NCBI GenBank assembly: GCA_946405045.1
Contig: CAMJFV010000026.1
Coordinates: 1 to 12,907 of the forward strand
Length of the DNA stretch: 12,907 bases
Direction: 5' to 3'
Source of the DNA: an uncultured Bacteroidales bacterium
GTDB taxonomy: Bacteria > Bacteroidota > Bacteroidia > Bacteroidales > Paludibacteraceae
The number at the start of each line of letters is the position of its first letter. The stretch's first letter is position 1. The position numbers and the translations under genes were made by a program. Under the pieces are notes generated by a model. It worked only from the letters and a program-made list of their open reading frames with translations. It had not been told where the DNA came from and did not search any database. Positions 5,381 through 12,907 of the stretch are shown here, piece by piece.

Positions 5381-6697
5381 TTATTTCTGTCGAACGTAGA
5401 TATTGATAGGCGTTCCTGTAAAACGCCACTGTTCACGCAATTTGTTCTCCAAGAATCGTTTATACGGATCCTTCACATACTGAGGAAGGTTGGCATAGAA
5501 GACGAATGATGGAACCGATGTAGACGGTAGCTGCATCACATACTTGATCTTGATATACTTTCCCTTCAATGCTGGTGGAGGATAATTCTCTATCAATGGC
5601 AAGAAGAATTCATTCAACTTGCTTGTAGAAATTCTCTGTGTGCGATTCTTGTAAACATCTATCGCCGCCTCTATCACCTTGAAGATTCTCTGCTTGTTGA
5701 CTACGGATGTGAAGATAACAGGGAAATCTGTGAATGGAGCCAAACGCTCTTTGATTCTCTGCTCAAACTTAGCCGAACTGTTGGCATCCTTGTTCTCAAT
5801 CAAATCCCACTTGTTAACAACGACAACCAAACCTTTGTTGTTCTTCTGGATCAACTGCACAATATTCAAATCCTGAGCCTCAAGTCCACGTGTGGCGTCT
5901 AGCATAAGGATACATACATCTGAATCCTCGATCGAACGGATTGAACGGATCACAGAGAAATACTCAAGATCCTCTGTCACCTTTGCCTTCTTACGTATTC
6001 CGGCTGTATCAACCAAATAGAAGTCGTAGCCAAACTTATCATAACGTGTATAGATACTGTCTCGTGTTGTTCCAGCAATATCTGTCACCACTGTTCTGTC
6101 CTCACCAATGAATGCGTTGATGATCGACGATTTTCCTGCATTCGGACGACCTACAACAGCCACCTTTGGCAATGAATCTGTCGTATTATCTTCTGGTTTA
6201 GCCGGCATGACTTCAAGCACACGGTCAAGCAAATCACCCGTACCGCTACCATTGATCGCAGAGACACAATATGGCTCGCCAAGTCCTAGTTTATAAAACT
6301 CAGCAGCCGCATACTGCCAGTCGTTATTGTCTACCTTATTTGAAACCACAACAACTGGTTTCTTGCTTTGACGCAACAAATGAGCCACCTCAGAATCAAG
6401 GTCAGTCAAACCATTCATTGTGTCGACTACAAACAGGATAACATCACACTCCTCAACTGCGATTGTAACCTGCTTTCTGATCTCTTCTTCAAAGATGTCA
6501 TCTGAGTTTACTACCCAACCACCAGTGTCGACAATAGAAAACTCTTTTCCACACCATGTCACTTTACCATACTGGCGGTCACGTGTCGTACCTGCCGTAT
6601 CATTGACAATAGCGCTTCTCGTCTGAGTCAGACGATTGAATAATGTGGACTTTCCTACATTCGGGCGTCCTACTATAGCTACAAGATTACTTGCCAT
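5381..6697 (-). CDS. der: ribosome-assembly GTPase Der (EngA)
   Basis: 438 residues, full length for Der, with its unique pair of GTPase domains. Domain 1 has G-R-P-N-V-G-K-S (10-17), T-T (37-38), D-T-G-G (57-60) and N-K-V-D (120-123). Domain 2 has G-R-P-N-A-G-K-S (183-190), T-T (210-211), D-T-A-G (230-233) and N-K-W-D (295-298). A KH-like domain occupies about 350-438. Der is essential in most bacteria studied and acts in late maturation of the 50S ribosomal subunit in the cytoplasm. The start is ATG 6697, preceded by a clear purine-rich ribosome-binding site, AAGGAGAAAG (about 6702-6712), the best in the window. The 26-base gap to era indicates co-transcription of these functionally related genes. 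All G motifs are intact. Confidence 0.97.
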   Translation of the reverse strand: MASNLVAIVGRPNVGKSTLFNRLTQTRSAIVNDTAGTTRDRQYGKVTWCGKEFSIVDTGGWVVNSDDIFEEEIRKQVTIAVEECDVILFVVDTMNGLTDLDSEVAHLLRQSKKPVVVVSNKVDNNDWQYAAAEFYKLGLGEPYCVSAINGSGTGDLLDRVLEVMPAKPEDNTTDSLPKVAVVGRPNAGKSSIINAFIGEDRTVVTDIAGTTRDSIYTRYDKFGYDFYLVDTAGIRKKAKVTEDLEYFSVIRSIRSIEDSDVCILMLDATRGLEAQDLNIVQLIQKNNKGLVVVVNKWDLIENKDANSSAKFEQRIKERLAPFTDFPVIFTSVVNKQRIFKVIEAAIDVYKNRTQRISTSKLNEFFLPLIENYPPPALKGKYIKIKYVMQLPSTSVPSFVFYANLPQYVKDPYKRFLENKLREQWRFTGTPINIYVRQK

Positions 6698-6723
6698 AAT
6701 TCTTTCTCCTTTCTTTTTTGGGG

Positions 6724-7608
6724 TTAAATGTCTGCATCGTATCCAAAGGACTTCAACTTCATCTCCTTGTTACGCCAATCCTTCTCTACCTTCACGAACA
6801 ACTCCAAGAATACTTTCTTGCCAAAGAATGCCTCGATATCCTTACGTGCCTCTGTGCCGACTATCTTCAGCATCTTGCCTCCCTTACCGATAATGATTCC
6901 TTTCTGGGTGTCTCTCTCAACATTGATCACAGCGTTGATTCTGATAAGGTCGTCACTTTCCTTAAACTGTTCTACCACCACTTCCACTGCGTATGGAATC
7001 TCACGGTCGTAATTAGTAAGGATCTTTTCACGAATAATCTCAGTCACAAAGAATCGAGCAGGCTTGTCTGTAAGAGCATCCTTTTCAAAATAAGGAGGGC
7101 ACTCCGGCAACAGATCCTTGATTCTCTTCAACACGTAATCTATATTGAATTTGTTGGCTGCCGACACTGGGATTATCTCCGCATTCGGAAGAATCTCTCT
7201 CCATTGCCCCACCAACGCCTCCAGTTTCTGCTGATCAGTAAGGTCGATCTTATTGATAATAAGTAAGACGGGAGCATGTTGCTTCTTCACCTTTTCAATG
7301 AAGTCGCTGTTCTTCATGCCATTCTCCACTGTGTCTGTCACATACAGCAGAATATCTGCGTCTTTAAGAGCACTTGTAGAGAAGCCCAACATAGACTCCT
7401 GAAGCTTATAGTTTGGCTTCAGCACTCCCGGTGTATCAGAATAGACGATTTGGAAATCCTCTCCGTTGACAATTCCCATTATACGATGACGCGTTGTCTG
7501 CGCCTTCGAAGTGATGATGGAGATTCTTTCCCCCACCAAAGTATTCATCAATGTGGATTTTCCTACGTTCGGATTACCCACTATATTTACAAATCCAGAC
7601 TTATGCAT
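6724..7608 (-). CDS. era: ribosome-assembly GTPase Era
   Basis: 294 residues from ATG 7608. The frame opens two codons earlier at a TTG, but the ATG directly precedes H-K-S-G-F-V, the usual Era N-terminus. GTPase motifs are G-N-P-N-V-G-K-S (11-18), T-T (38-39), D-T-P-G (58-61), N-K-I-D (119-122) and S-A (149-150). The C-terminal KH domain has I-I-G-K-G-G-K-M (about 239-246), which in Era binds the 3' end of 16S rRNA during 30S maturation. It lies 15 bases after rseP and 26 before der. No strong ribosome-binding site is visible; the upstream bases are A/T-rich, as is common in this phylum. The C-terminus is complete. Confidence 0.97.
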   Translation of the reverse strand: MHKSGFVNIVGNPNVGKSTLMNTLVGERISIITSKAQTTRHRIMGIVNGEDFQIVYSDTPGVLKPNYKLQESMLGFSTSALKDADILLYVTDTVENGMKNSDFIEKVKKQHAPVLLIINKIDLTDQQKLEALVGQWREILPNAEIIPVSAANKFNIDYVLKRIKDLLPECPPYFEKDALTDKPARFFVTEIIREKILTNYDREIPYAVEVVVEQFKESDDLIRINAVINVERDTQKGIIIGKGGKMLKIVGTEARKDIEAFFGKKVFLELFVKVEKDWRNKEMKLKSFGYDADI

Positions 7609-7623
7609 AGTCAATAAATTTCA

Positions 7624-8931
7624 TCATTTAAATAAACGAGTTATATCGTTCAAATTCACAAACAGCATCAAAGTAAGAAGCAACGTCACTCCTATCATCT
7701 GGGCTTTCATCAAAACATCCTGGCTTACCTTCTTGCGTGTGATGATTTCAATCAAAACAAACAATATATGTCCACCATCTAGTGCTGGAATAGGCAAAAA
7801 GTTCATAAACGCCAAGACCAAAGACAAAAATGCCGTGATAGTCCAAAATGCATAAAAATCAAACGTCTCTGGGAACAACGACGCCACTGTTCCAAAGCCA
7901 CCCAACGTCTGTACTCCTTCAGGAGTGAAGACGTATTTGAAATCGGAAACATATCCTGTTATCTTCTCGACCGCTGTCTTTAATCCATGTGGGAACGACT
8001 CCATCAAACTATAATCGACATGTTCCATCTCATACAAGTCGTATGGCGATTTCATATACACACCTACTTTGCCATCAATATCTGGAGTGACCGTCAGATT
8101 CACAGTGTCCGCACCACGCAAAACACTCCACTCCATAGACTTGTTTTTATGAGATGCTATCTGTCTCATAGCCTGAGTCAAATATGCCGACTCTCCATTT
8201 ATAGTCAACAGTCTATCGTCTGCCTGTAGCCCAGCCTCAGCTGCAGGCATGCCGTCGATAAGTTTCTGCACTACAAATGGAACACGGTAGAACGCAAATC
8301 CCTTACCCTCTCTCATCAACATAGTCATAAATGAGTCTGGGATCGCAATGTCTACAATAGCACCGTCTCTATTAACCTGAACCGTCTTCGCTTCTACAAT
8401 CTTACGAACCGATTCCTCAGACAAGCTCTTTAGATTCTCTCCATCAGCAGAAACCAACTTATCGCCATCAACAAAACCTACCTCATGAGCAGACCAACAG
8501 TATTCCATACCATCAGTCGCATTCTCTAGTGGCAAATACGTATCTCCCCAGTGGAACGCGATACCAGTATAAATGGCTATCGCAAGGAGAAAATTCATCA
8601 CCACTCCAGCAATCATTATTATCAGTCGCTGCCAAGCGGGTTTTGTGCGGAACTCCCAATTCTTCGGTTCTTCCTTCATCTGTTCGGTATCAAAACTTTC
8701 GTCGATCATTCCGGAAAGTTTCACATATCCGCCAAGTGGCAACCAGCCGATACCATATGTTGTATCACTGTTTTTGGGTTTGAATTTGAATAAGCTAAAG
8801 CCAGGATTGAAGAAAATATAAAACTTCTCTACTCTGACGCCAAACATCTTCGCTGTTATAAAGTGTCCAAACTCATGGATCACCACCAACAATGTCAATG
8901 AGGCGAAAAACTGTATTAACGTATAAATCAT
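7624..8931 (-). CDS. rseP: RseP-type site-2 intramembrane metalloprotease
   Basis: 435 residues. The zinc site H-E-F-G-H (19-23) lies in the first transmembrane helix, and the partner motif A-L-D-G-G-H (383-388) in a later one, preceded by N-F-L-P. The membrane-associated hairpin G-I-G-W-L-P-L-G-G-Y-V-K-L-S-G is at 60-74. Transmembrane helices lie near 1-25, 103-126, 361-380 and 408-426. Two periplasmic PDZ-like regions (about 130-200 and 215-285) fit between them; the second has the clearer P-A-A-E-A-G-L-Q-A-D-D-R-L-L-T-I-N-G. RseP-family proteases cut anti-sigma factors and remnant signal peptides within the inner membrane. No anti-sigma factor gene is nearby, so signal-peptide clearance or a distant target is possible. 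The start lies one base after the dxr stop, so translation is probably coupled. Confidence 0.95.
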   Translation of the reverse strand: MIYTLIQFFASLTLLVVIHEFGHFITAKMFGVRVEKFYIFFNPGFSLFKFKPKNSDTTYGIGWLPLGGYVKLSGMIDESFDTEQMKEEPKNWEFRTKPAWQRLIIMIAGVVMNFLLAIAIYTGIAFHWGDTYLPLENATDGMEYCWSAHEVGFVDGDKLVSADGENLKSLSEESVRKIVEAKTVQVNRDGAIVDIAIPDSFMTMLMREGKGFAFYRVPFVVQKLIDGMPAAEAGLQADDRLLTINGESAYLTQAMRQIASHKNKSMEWSVLRGADTVNLTVTPDIDGKVGVYMKSPYDLYEMEHVDYSLMESFPHGLKTAVEKITGYVSDFKYVFTPEGVQTLGGFGTVASLFPETFDFYAFWTITAFLSLVLAFMNFLPIPALDGGHILFVLIEIITRKKVSQDVLMKAQMIGVTLLLTLMLFVNLNDITRLFK

Positions 8932-8932
8932 A

Positions 8933-10087
8933 TTATTTTATAAAACTTTCTGCCACTCTTCTTGCCTCGATATCCGTCTGAATATAATCCTCATACGTAG
9001 GCTGCGCGATATACGCGATCTTAGCCATTGTATTTTCGATGATATCCGACATCTGCAAGAAACCTATCTTCTTATTCAAAAACTCACGCACAACGATCTC
9101 ATTCGCCGCATTCACGACACATGCCACGTTTCCTTTTCTGTCCAAAGCCTCATATGCCAAAGCCAAATTACGGAACACCTTTGGATCTGGAGCCTCAAAT
9201 GTAAGTTGCTTTACCTTACCGAAATCCAAACGTTCACCGCCAAGATAGATACGTTCTGGATAACTCATTGCCAACGATATAGGTATACGCATATCAGGAG
9301 TCCCAAGCTGAGCCTTCACAGCACCGTCGTTAAACTGCACCATCGAATGGATGATGCTCTGCGGATGCACCTGAACCTCTATCATATCAGGAGTAAGATC
9401 AAAAAGCCACTTCGCCTCTATCACCTCAAAGCCTTTATTCATCATTGAGGCAGAATCGATTGTGATCTTTGCACCCATGCTCCAGTTGGGATGTTTCAAC
9501 GCCATCTCTGGAGTAACATTCTCCAATTTGTCACGAGTCCATCCACGGAACGGTCCACCAGAGGCTGTAAGGATAATCTTCTCAAGTTTATTGTGACGTT
9601 CGCCTTCCAAACACTGGAAAATAGCTGAATGCTCCGAGTCGACGGGAAGAAGTTTGATTCCATGTTCCTGACATAGTCGGCAAACCAAATCACCTGCCAC
9701 AACCAATGTTTCCTTGTTTGCTAATGCAATCTTCTTGTGTGCCTTGATTGCTGCAATCGTAGGAGCAAGTCCAGAATAACCGACCAATGCCACAAGCACC
9801 ATCTCAGAGGCATCATTGGCAGCGACATCTGCAACCGCAGCCGAACCAGTCATCACCTTCGTCGACAAACCTGCCACCGCATTCTTAACCTCCTCATACT
9901 TGCTTTCGTCAGCAATCACAGCGATTGCCGGCTTAAACTCCTTTATCTGCTCAATCAACAGTGAAGCGTTTCTTCCTGCTGTAAGAGATTCTATTTTATA
10001 TCTGTCCGGGTTCTCACGCACGACATCCAATGCCTGTGTGCCGATTGAACCAGTAGAGCCCAAAATTGTAATTACCTTCTGTGACAT
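8933..10087 (-). CDS. dxr: 1-deoxy-D-xylulose 5-phosphate reductoisomerase
   Basis: 384 residues, the normal length. It converts DXP to 2-C-methyl-D-erythritol 4-phosphate with NADPH, the committed step of the MEP isoprenoid pathway and the target of fosmidomycin. Visible motifs are the NADPH-binding G-S-T-G-S-I-G (10-16), A-N-K-E-T (123-127), the metal-site stretch D-S-E (150-152), S-G-G-P-F-R-G (176-182), and the substrate/metal segment W-S-M-G-A-K-I-T-I-D-S-A-S-M-M-N-K-G-x-E-x-I-E-A (202-225). All expected active-site residues appear present. Dxr feeds undecaprenyl phosphate and quinone synthesis, which fits its place between two envelope genes. It is 27 bases after the M23 gene and one base before rseP. 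Confidence 0.97.
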   Translation of the reverse strand: MSQKVITILGSTGSIGTQALDVVRENPDRYKIESLTAGRNASLLIEQIKEFKPAIAVIADESKYEEVKNAVAGLSTKVMTGSAAVADVAANDASEMVLVALVGYSGLAPTIAAIKAHKKIALANKETLVVAGDLVCRLCQEHGIKLLPVDSEHSAIFQCLEGERHNKLEKIILTASGGPFRGWTRDKLENVTPEMALKHPNWSMGAKITIDSASMMNKGFEVIEAKWLFDLTPDMIEVQVHPQSIIHSMVQFNDGAVKAQLGTPDMRIPISLAMSYPERIYLGGERLDFGKVKQLTFEAPDPKVFRNLALAYEALDRKGNVACVVNAANEIVVREFLNKKIGFLQMSDIIENTMAKIAYIAQPTYEDYIQTDIEARRVAESFIK

Positions 10088-10114
10088 TTTTATACTGATA
10101 TACTGACTTTATCA

Positions 10115-11224
10115 TTATTCCGCTGCTGGTGCCGGAGTTTCTGTAGCAGGGGCAGGTGCTGGTGCCGGAGCTGGTTCAGCAGGTGCTGGTGCCGGACTCT
10201 CCACAGGAGCTGTCTCTGCCGGAGTCTGTTGAGGCTCCACATTCCTACGTCTTACACGAATGGTTGTATCTCTAGTCTGAGTAGAATCACGGCGTGACCT
10301 TCTGACTACAGGTTGTTCTGCTGGCTCAGCCTCATATTTTTTCACCTTTGGCTGTGCTGTAACCTTCTTTTGTGTAGAGAATGAGATATAATCATTTGGA
10401 TCAAGAGGCTGACCATTAAGCCATAACTCGAAAGTCATTTCTGATGGATCTCCACCTCGCAATGTGGCAAGGATTTCACCCGCATGCACACGCTCACCTA
10501 TTCTCTTCAAGAACGGCTGAGTGAACTTATACATCGACACCAGACTTTCAGAATGCTGTATCTGCAAGCAATAACGGTTGTGGGCAGAATAACCGGCAAA
10601 GATCACGGTTCCATCCAAAGATGAATACACACTTTCCAATGGATCGACGCTAATAGTAACACCATTCACACCCGAATATGGATCAAATCCCATAAGCACA
10701 ACACTAAGTGACGGACGATGAATAAGTAGGTTTTTACTTGTTTCGGATATCTGTGAATTTGTCGCATAACGCTGAGCAATTTCATATTGTGAGCAAAACT
10801 GATTTTCTCGATCCGACGGTTCATTCTGCACCTTCGACATATCCATCTTGACAACATCCTTAAGTGAAGCCGTACTATCGCCTACCGCAATATCGCCTGT
10901 CACAACCTTTTGCAACATCGCTAGATACTGGTCGTTGATTTTTGCCTGCTCCTGAAGTGAATCAAGAAGCACTGCCTGAGAAATAACCTGTTTTCTAAGC
11001 TCATTCGCACTTGTGTAGCCAGGCATGAACGAACGTAATGGCGTCTTGATAATCAACACCGCAATAATCAAAAAATAAATCACTGCGACTGCGAAACATA
11101 CTGAAATCACACTCAACCTCGACAATCGTATATGCCATGCCTCTTCCAATGTGTTCTCATTGAAAATGGTAAGACGATACTTAAAATTCAGTTTATGCAA
11201 AAAACTACTCTTGCTATTTGCCAT
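10115..11224 (-). CDS. membrane-anchored degenerate LytM/M23-fold protein
   Basis: 369 residues. The N-terminus is cytoplasmic (1-38), followed by a transmembrane helix (about 39-60), a probable coiled coil (about 73-107), a LytM/M23 fold (about 176-281), a basic linker (308-329) and a Pro/Ala/Glu-rich tail (330-369). The fold is recognised from S-L-D-G-T-V-I-F-A-G-Y (202-212), then Q-I-Q-H (221-224), a G-E-R-V-H-A-G-E stretch (243-250) and F-E-L-W (265-268). Active M23 enzymes carry H-x-G-x-D, Y-x-H and H-L-H. Here the matching positions read V-N-G-V-T, Y-K-F and E-M-T, so all zinc ligands and the catalytic histidine appear lost. By analogy with EnvC and other LytM factors, it more likely activates or scaffolds a cell-wall amidase than cuts peptidoglycan. 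The start ATG has AGAAGAGGA just upstream and lies 12 bases after the kinase stop. Confidence 0.85.
   Translation of the reverse strand: MANSKSSFLHKLNFKYRLTIFNENTLEEAWHIRLSRLSVISVCFAVAVIYFLIIAVLIIKTPLRSFMPGYTSANELRKQVISQAVLLDSLQEQAKINDQYLAMLQKVVTGDIAVGDSTASLKDVVKMDMSKVQNEPSDRENQFCSQYEIAQRYATNSQISETSKNLLIHRPSLSVVLMGFDPYSGVNGVTISVDPLESVYSSLDGTVIFAGYSAHNRYCLQIQHSESLVSMYKFTQPFLKRIGERVHAGEILATLRGGDPSEMTFELWLNGQPLDPNDYISFSTQKKVTAQPKVKKYEAEPAEQPVVRRSRRDSTQTRDTTIRVRRRNVEPQQTPAETAPVESPAPAPAEPAPAPAPAPATETPAPAAE
10124..10196. repeat. short direct repeats encoding the Pro/Ala-rich tail
   Basis: TGCTGGTGCCGGA occurs at 10124-10136. It recurs within two 18-base copies, at 10152-10169 and 10179-10196, spaced by 27 bases (nine codons). 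They encode the A-P-A-P-A tail of the M23-fold protein. Such repeats can gain or lose units by slippage without shifting the frame. Confidence 0.7.
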
Positions 11225-11236
11225 TCCTCTTCTCTA

Positions 11237-12907
11237 TTATTCTCCCTTGGAAATCTCCGAAGGATTGATTCCTACTTGTTGTTTAAAACACTTTCTAAAA
11301 TATGCGATGTCTTTGAATCCGACATTGTATGCCACTTCTGAAACGGTCATCGCACCGTCTTCAAGCAATTGCTTTGCACGCTTGATACGGATATTTCTTA
11401 TGAACTCCTTCACTGTCATTCCAGTGATCGCATTCATCTTTCTATACAACTGCATACGGCTGACTCCAACCTCCACCGCAAATTTCTCAATATCAAAATC
11501 AGCATCAGAAAGGTTTTCCTCTATCACTTTCATCGCCCTGATCATGAATTTCTCATCTGGCGACTGTGTTACGACCTTCGTAGGTTCTGATATCATCTCT
11601 ATCTTGAAGCGACTGCGTATTTTCTCCTTCAATCGCATCATGTTCATCACTTTCTGATCGAGTACCTCAATATCAAACGGCTTGGTGATATAGTCGTCGG
11701 CACCACGTTTCAAACTCTCAATCTCACTTTCTTTGCTATGCACCGCAGTAAGCAAAATGATTGGAATATGCGACGTCTTTTCATCGTGCTTCAACTTATT
11801 ACACAACTCATCACCACAAATATTTGGCATCATCAAGTCTGTGATAACGACATCTGGAATCTGTTCTGCCGCTTTCTCCAACGCTATCTTACCATCCTCT
11901 GCCTCAACCACAGTGAACCTTGACTCAAAATGGATCGCCACAAACTTACGAAGTTCTTCGTTATCCTCAGCAATCAAAAGCACTGGTTTCTCCTCATCCG
12001 ACATCTCAACAGAATCTTTTTCCTGACCTTCAACAATCGATACATCATCAATTGTATCTCCTTCTTCTGCTTTTTCCGATGTCTCAAACAATGGAAGTAT
12101 AACTTTGAATGTTGTTCCTTCTCCTCTCTTGCTGTTAAGCAACACCTCTCCATCCATCAGCTTTACAAGATCAAAGACAAGGTTCAAACCGATACCTGTA
12201 CCAATACAAGCATCTTTCTCATCAGCACTCTGATAGAAACGTTCGAAGACATGTTTCTGGTCTTCTTCTGTCATTCCCTTTCCTGTGTCTATAACTGAAA
12301 TCTGGAAACTGTCACTGATATTGCCAGCCTCATACTTATGTTGCGACAACATATCCATCGTCACCTTGATTGAGCCTCCACGTGGAGTGAACTTCATACT
12401 GTTGGAAACAAGGTTGTCGACTATTTTCTCTATTTTGTCTGAGTCGAACAGCATACGTTTGCCACGGGCTGCATCATCAACAGCAAGTGAAATCTGTATA
12501 CCTTTTGCCTCACCCTCTGTCTGGAATGCACGGACAACAGTCTCTAGTAATGCAGGAAGATTTCCTGGTTTGTATATAGCTTGCAATGAGCCACTCTCTA
12601 TCTTTCTGAAATCAAGGATCTGATTCACAAGACGCAACAGCTTATTTGCATTTCTTTCCGCAAGCGAAGCCATCTGTTTTGACTCAGGAGAGACTTCATC
12701 ATCTTTCAATATTTTAGACAATGGTCCAAGAATCAATGTGAGCGGAGTACGTAGCTCATGTGATATGTTCGTGAAGAAATCAAGTTTCAACTGTTCCACT
12801 TTCTCCATCTCTTCAGCCTTCTGTTTCTCCAAAACCAACTTGTTTTTAAGAATCATACGACTGCGATAATGGTAAAGATACATCAGCACGAGTGACACAA
12901 TCAACAA
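11237..12907 (-). CDS. hybrid two-component sensor/regulator, C-terminal part (cut by window edge)
   Basis: 556 codons are visible; the first is TTG and the frame is open at the edge, so the N-terminal sensor is missing. In order: the end of a transmembrane helix (about 1-14), a charged coiled coil (20-42), HisKA with S-H-E-L-R-T-P-L and phospho-acceptor H50, and a HATPase domain. The HATPase has an N-box (165-178), D-T-G-K-G-M (207-212), F-E-R-F-Y (221-225) and G-T-G-I-G-L (236-241). The receiver domain has E-D (314-315), phospho-acceptor D357, T387 and K409, and an AraC-type helix-turn-helix lies at about 455-553. Key residues are intact. This is the HTCS architecture of Bacteroidetes, in which an external beta-propeller sensor usually detects glycans and activates polysaccharide-use genes. 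Here the downstream genes are housekeeping, so the target is unclear. The M23 gene follows after 12 bases. Confidence 0.93.
   Translation of the reverse strand: MLIVSLVLMYLYHYRSRMILKNKLVLEKQKAEEMEKVEQLKLDFFTNISHELRTPLTLILGPLSKILKDDEVSPESKQMASLAERNANKLLRLVNQILDFRKIESGSLQAIYKPGNLPALLETVVRAFQTEGEAKGIQISLAVDDAARGKRMLFDSDKIEKIVDNLVSNSMKFTPRGGSIKVTMDMLSQHKYEAGNISDSFQISVIDTGKGMTEEDQKHVFERFYQSADEKDACIGTGIGLNLVFDLVKLMDGEVLLNSKRGEGTTFKVILPLFETSEKAEEGDTIDDVSIVEGQEKDSVEMSDEEKPVLLIAEDNEELRKFVAIHFESRFTVVEAEDGKIALEKAAEQIPDVVITDLMMPNICGDELCNKLKHDEKTSHIPIILLTAVHSKESEIESLKRGADDYITKPFDIEVLDQKVMNMMRLKEKIRSRFKIEMISEPTKVVTQSPDEKFMIRAMKVIEENLSDADFDIEKFAVEVGVSRMQLYRKMNAITGMTVKEFIRNIRIKRAKQLLEDGAMTVSEVAYNVGFKDIAYFRKCFKQQVGINPSEISKGE

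Noticed and set aside
7606..7614. TTG at 7614 as start of Era
   Set aside because: ATG at 7608 gives the usual Era N-terminus and a normal gap after rseP.
11151..11657. Plus-strand open frame of 168 codons opposite the kinase gene
   Set aside because: It overlaps the AraC domain and the M23 start on the other strand; the hydrophobic character follows from the complementary codons.

Overview
The window looks like chromosomal DNA of a member of the order Bacteroidales. Three things suggest this: promoters that fit the Bacteroidetes -33/-7 pattern (TTTG, then TAnnTTTG), a hybrid two-component sensor ending in an AraC-type helix-turn-helix, and an ORF6N-domain protein. Nearly every gene lies on the minus strand, so the window reads right to left. 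The assignment rests on family recognition by eye; no database search was possible.

Right part (12907 to 5381): a tight co-directional run. It starts with the C-terminal part of a hybrid histidine kinase/response regulator cut by the window edge. Next come a membrane-anchored LytM/M23-fold protein that has lost its metal-binding residues, dxr (isoprenoid precursor synthesis), rseP (site-2 intramembrane protease), and the ribosome-assembly GTPases era and der. Gaps of 1 to 27 bases make this a likely operon joining signalling, envelope, isoprenoid and ribosome-maturation functions. After der there is a 108-base gap with inverted repeats, then a comM/yifB AAA+ ATPase. Its stop codon overlaps the start of an ORF6N-domain gene whose C-terminus resembles half of a phospholipase D active site.

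Left part (2850 to 1): AT-rich and accessory in character. A plus-strand gene for an unrecognised four-helix membrane protein has its own promoter-like element and a stem-loop leader. It is divergent from a minus-strand CPBP-family membrane protease. Right after the protease stop codon, in the same frame, lies a 47-codon remnant of a PD-(D/E)XK recombination-promoting nuclease/transposase. Two strong hairpins follow. Then comes the most interesting object in the window: a roughly 300-base minus-strand non-coding RNA gene with a near-consensus promoter, a strong intrinsic terminator, and two long helices that compete with the terminator. It may be the Bacteroidales-1/6S-like RNA. The window ends in the N-terminal part of a lipoprotein gene.

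No CRISPR array, tRNA, rRNA or complete insertion sequence was seen.
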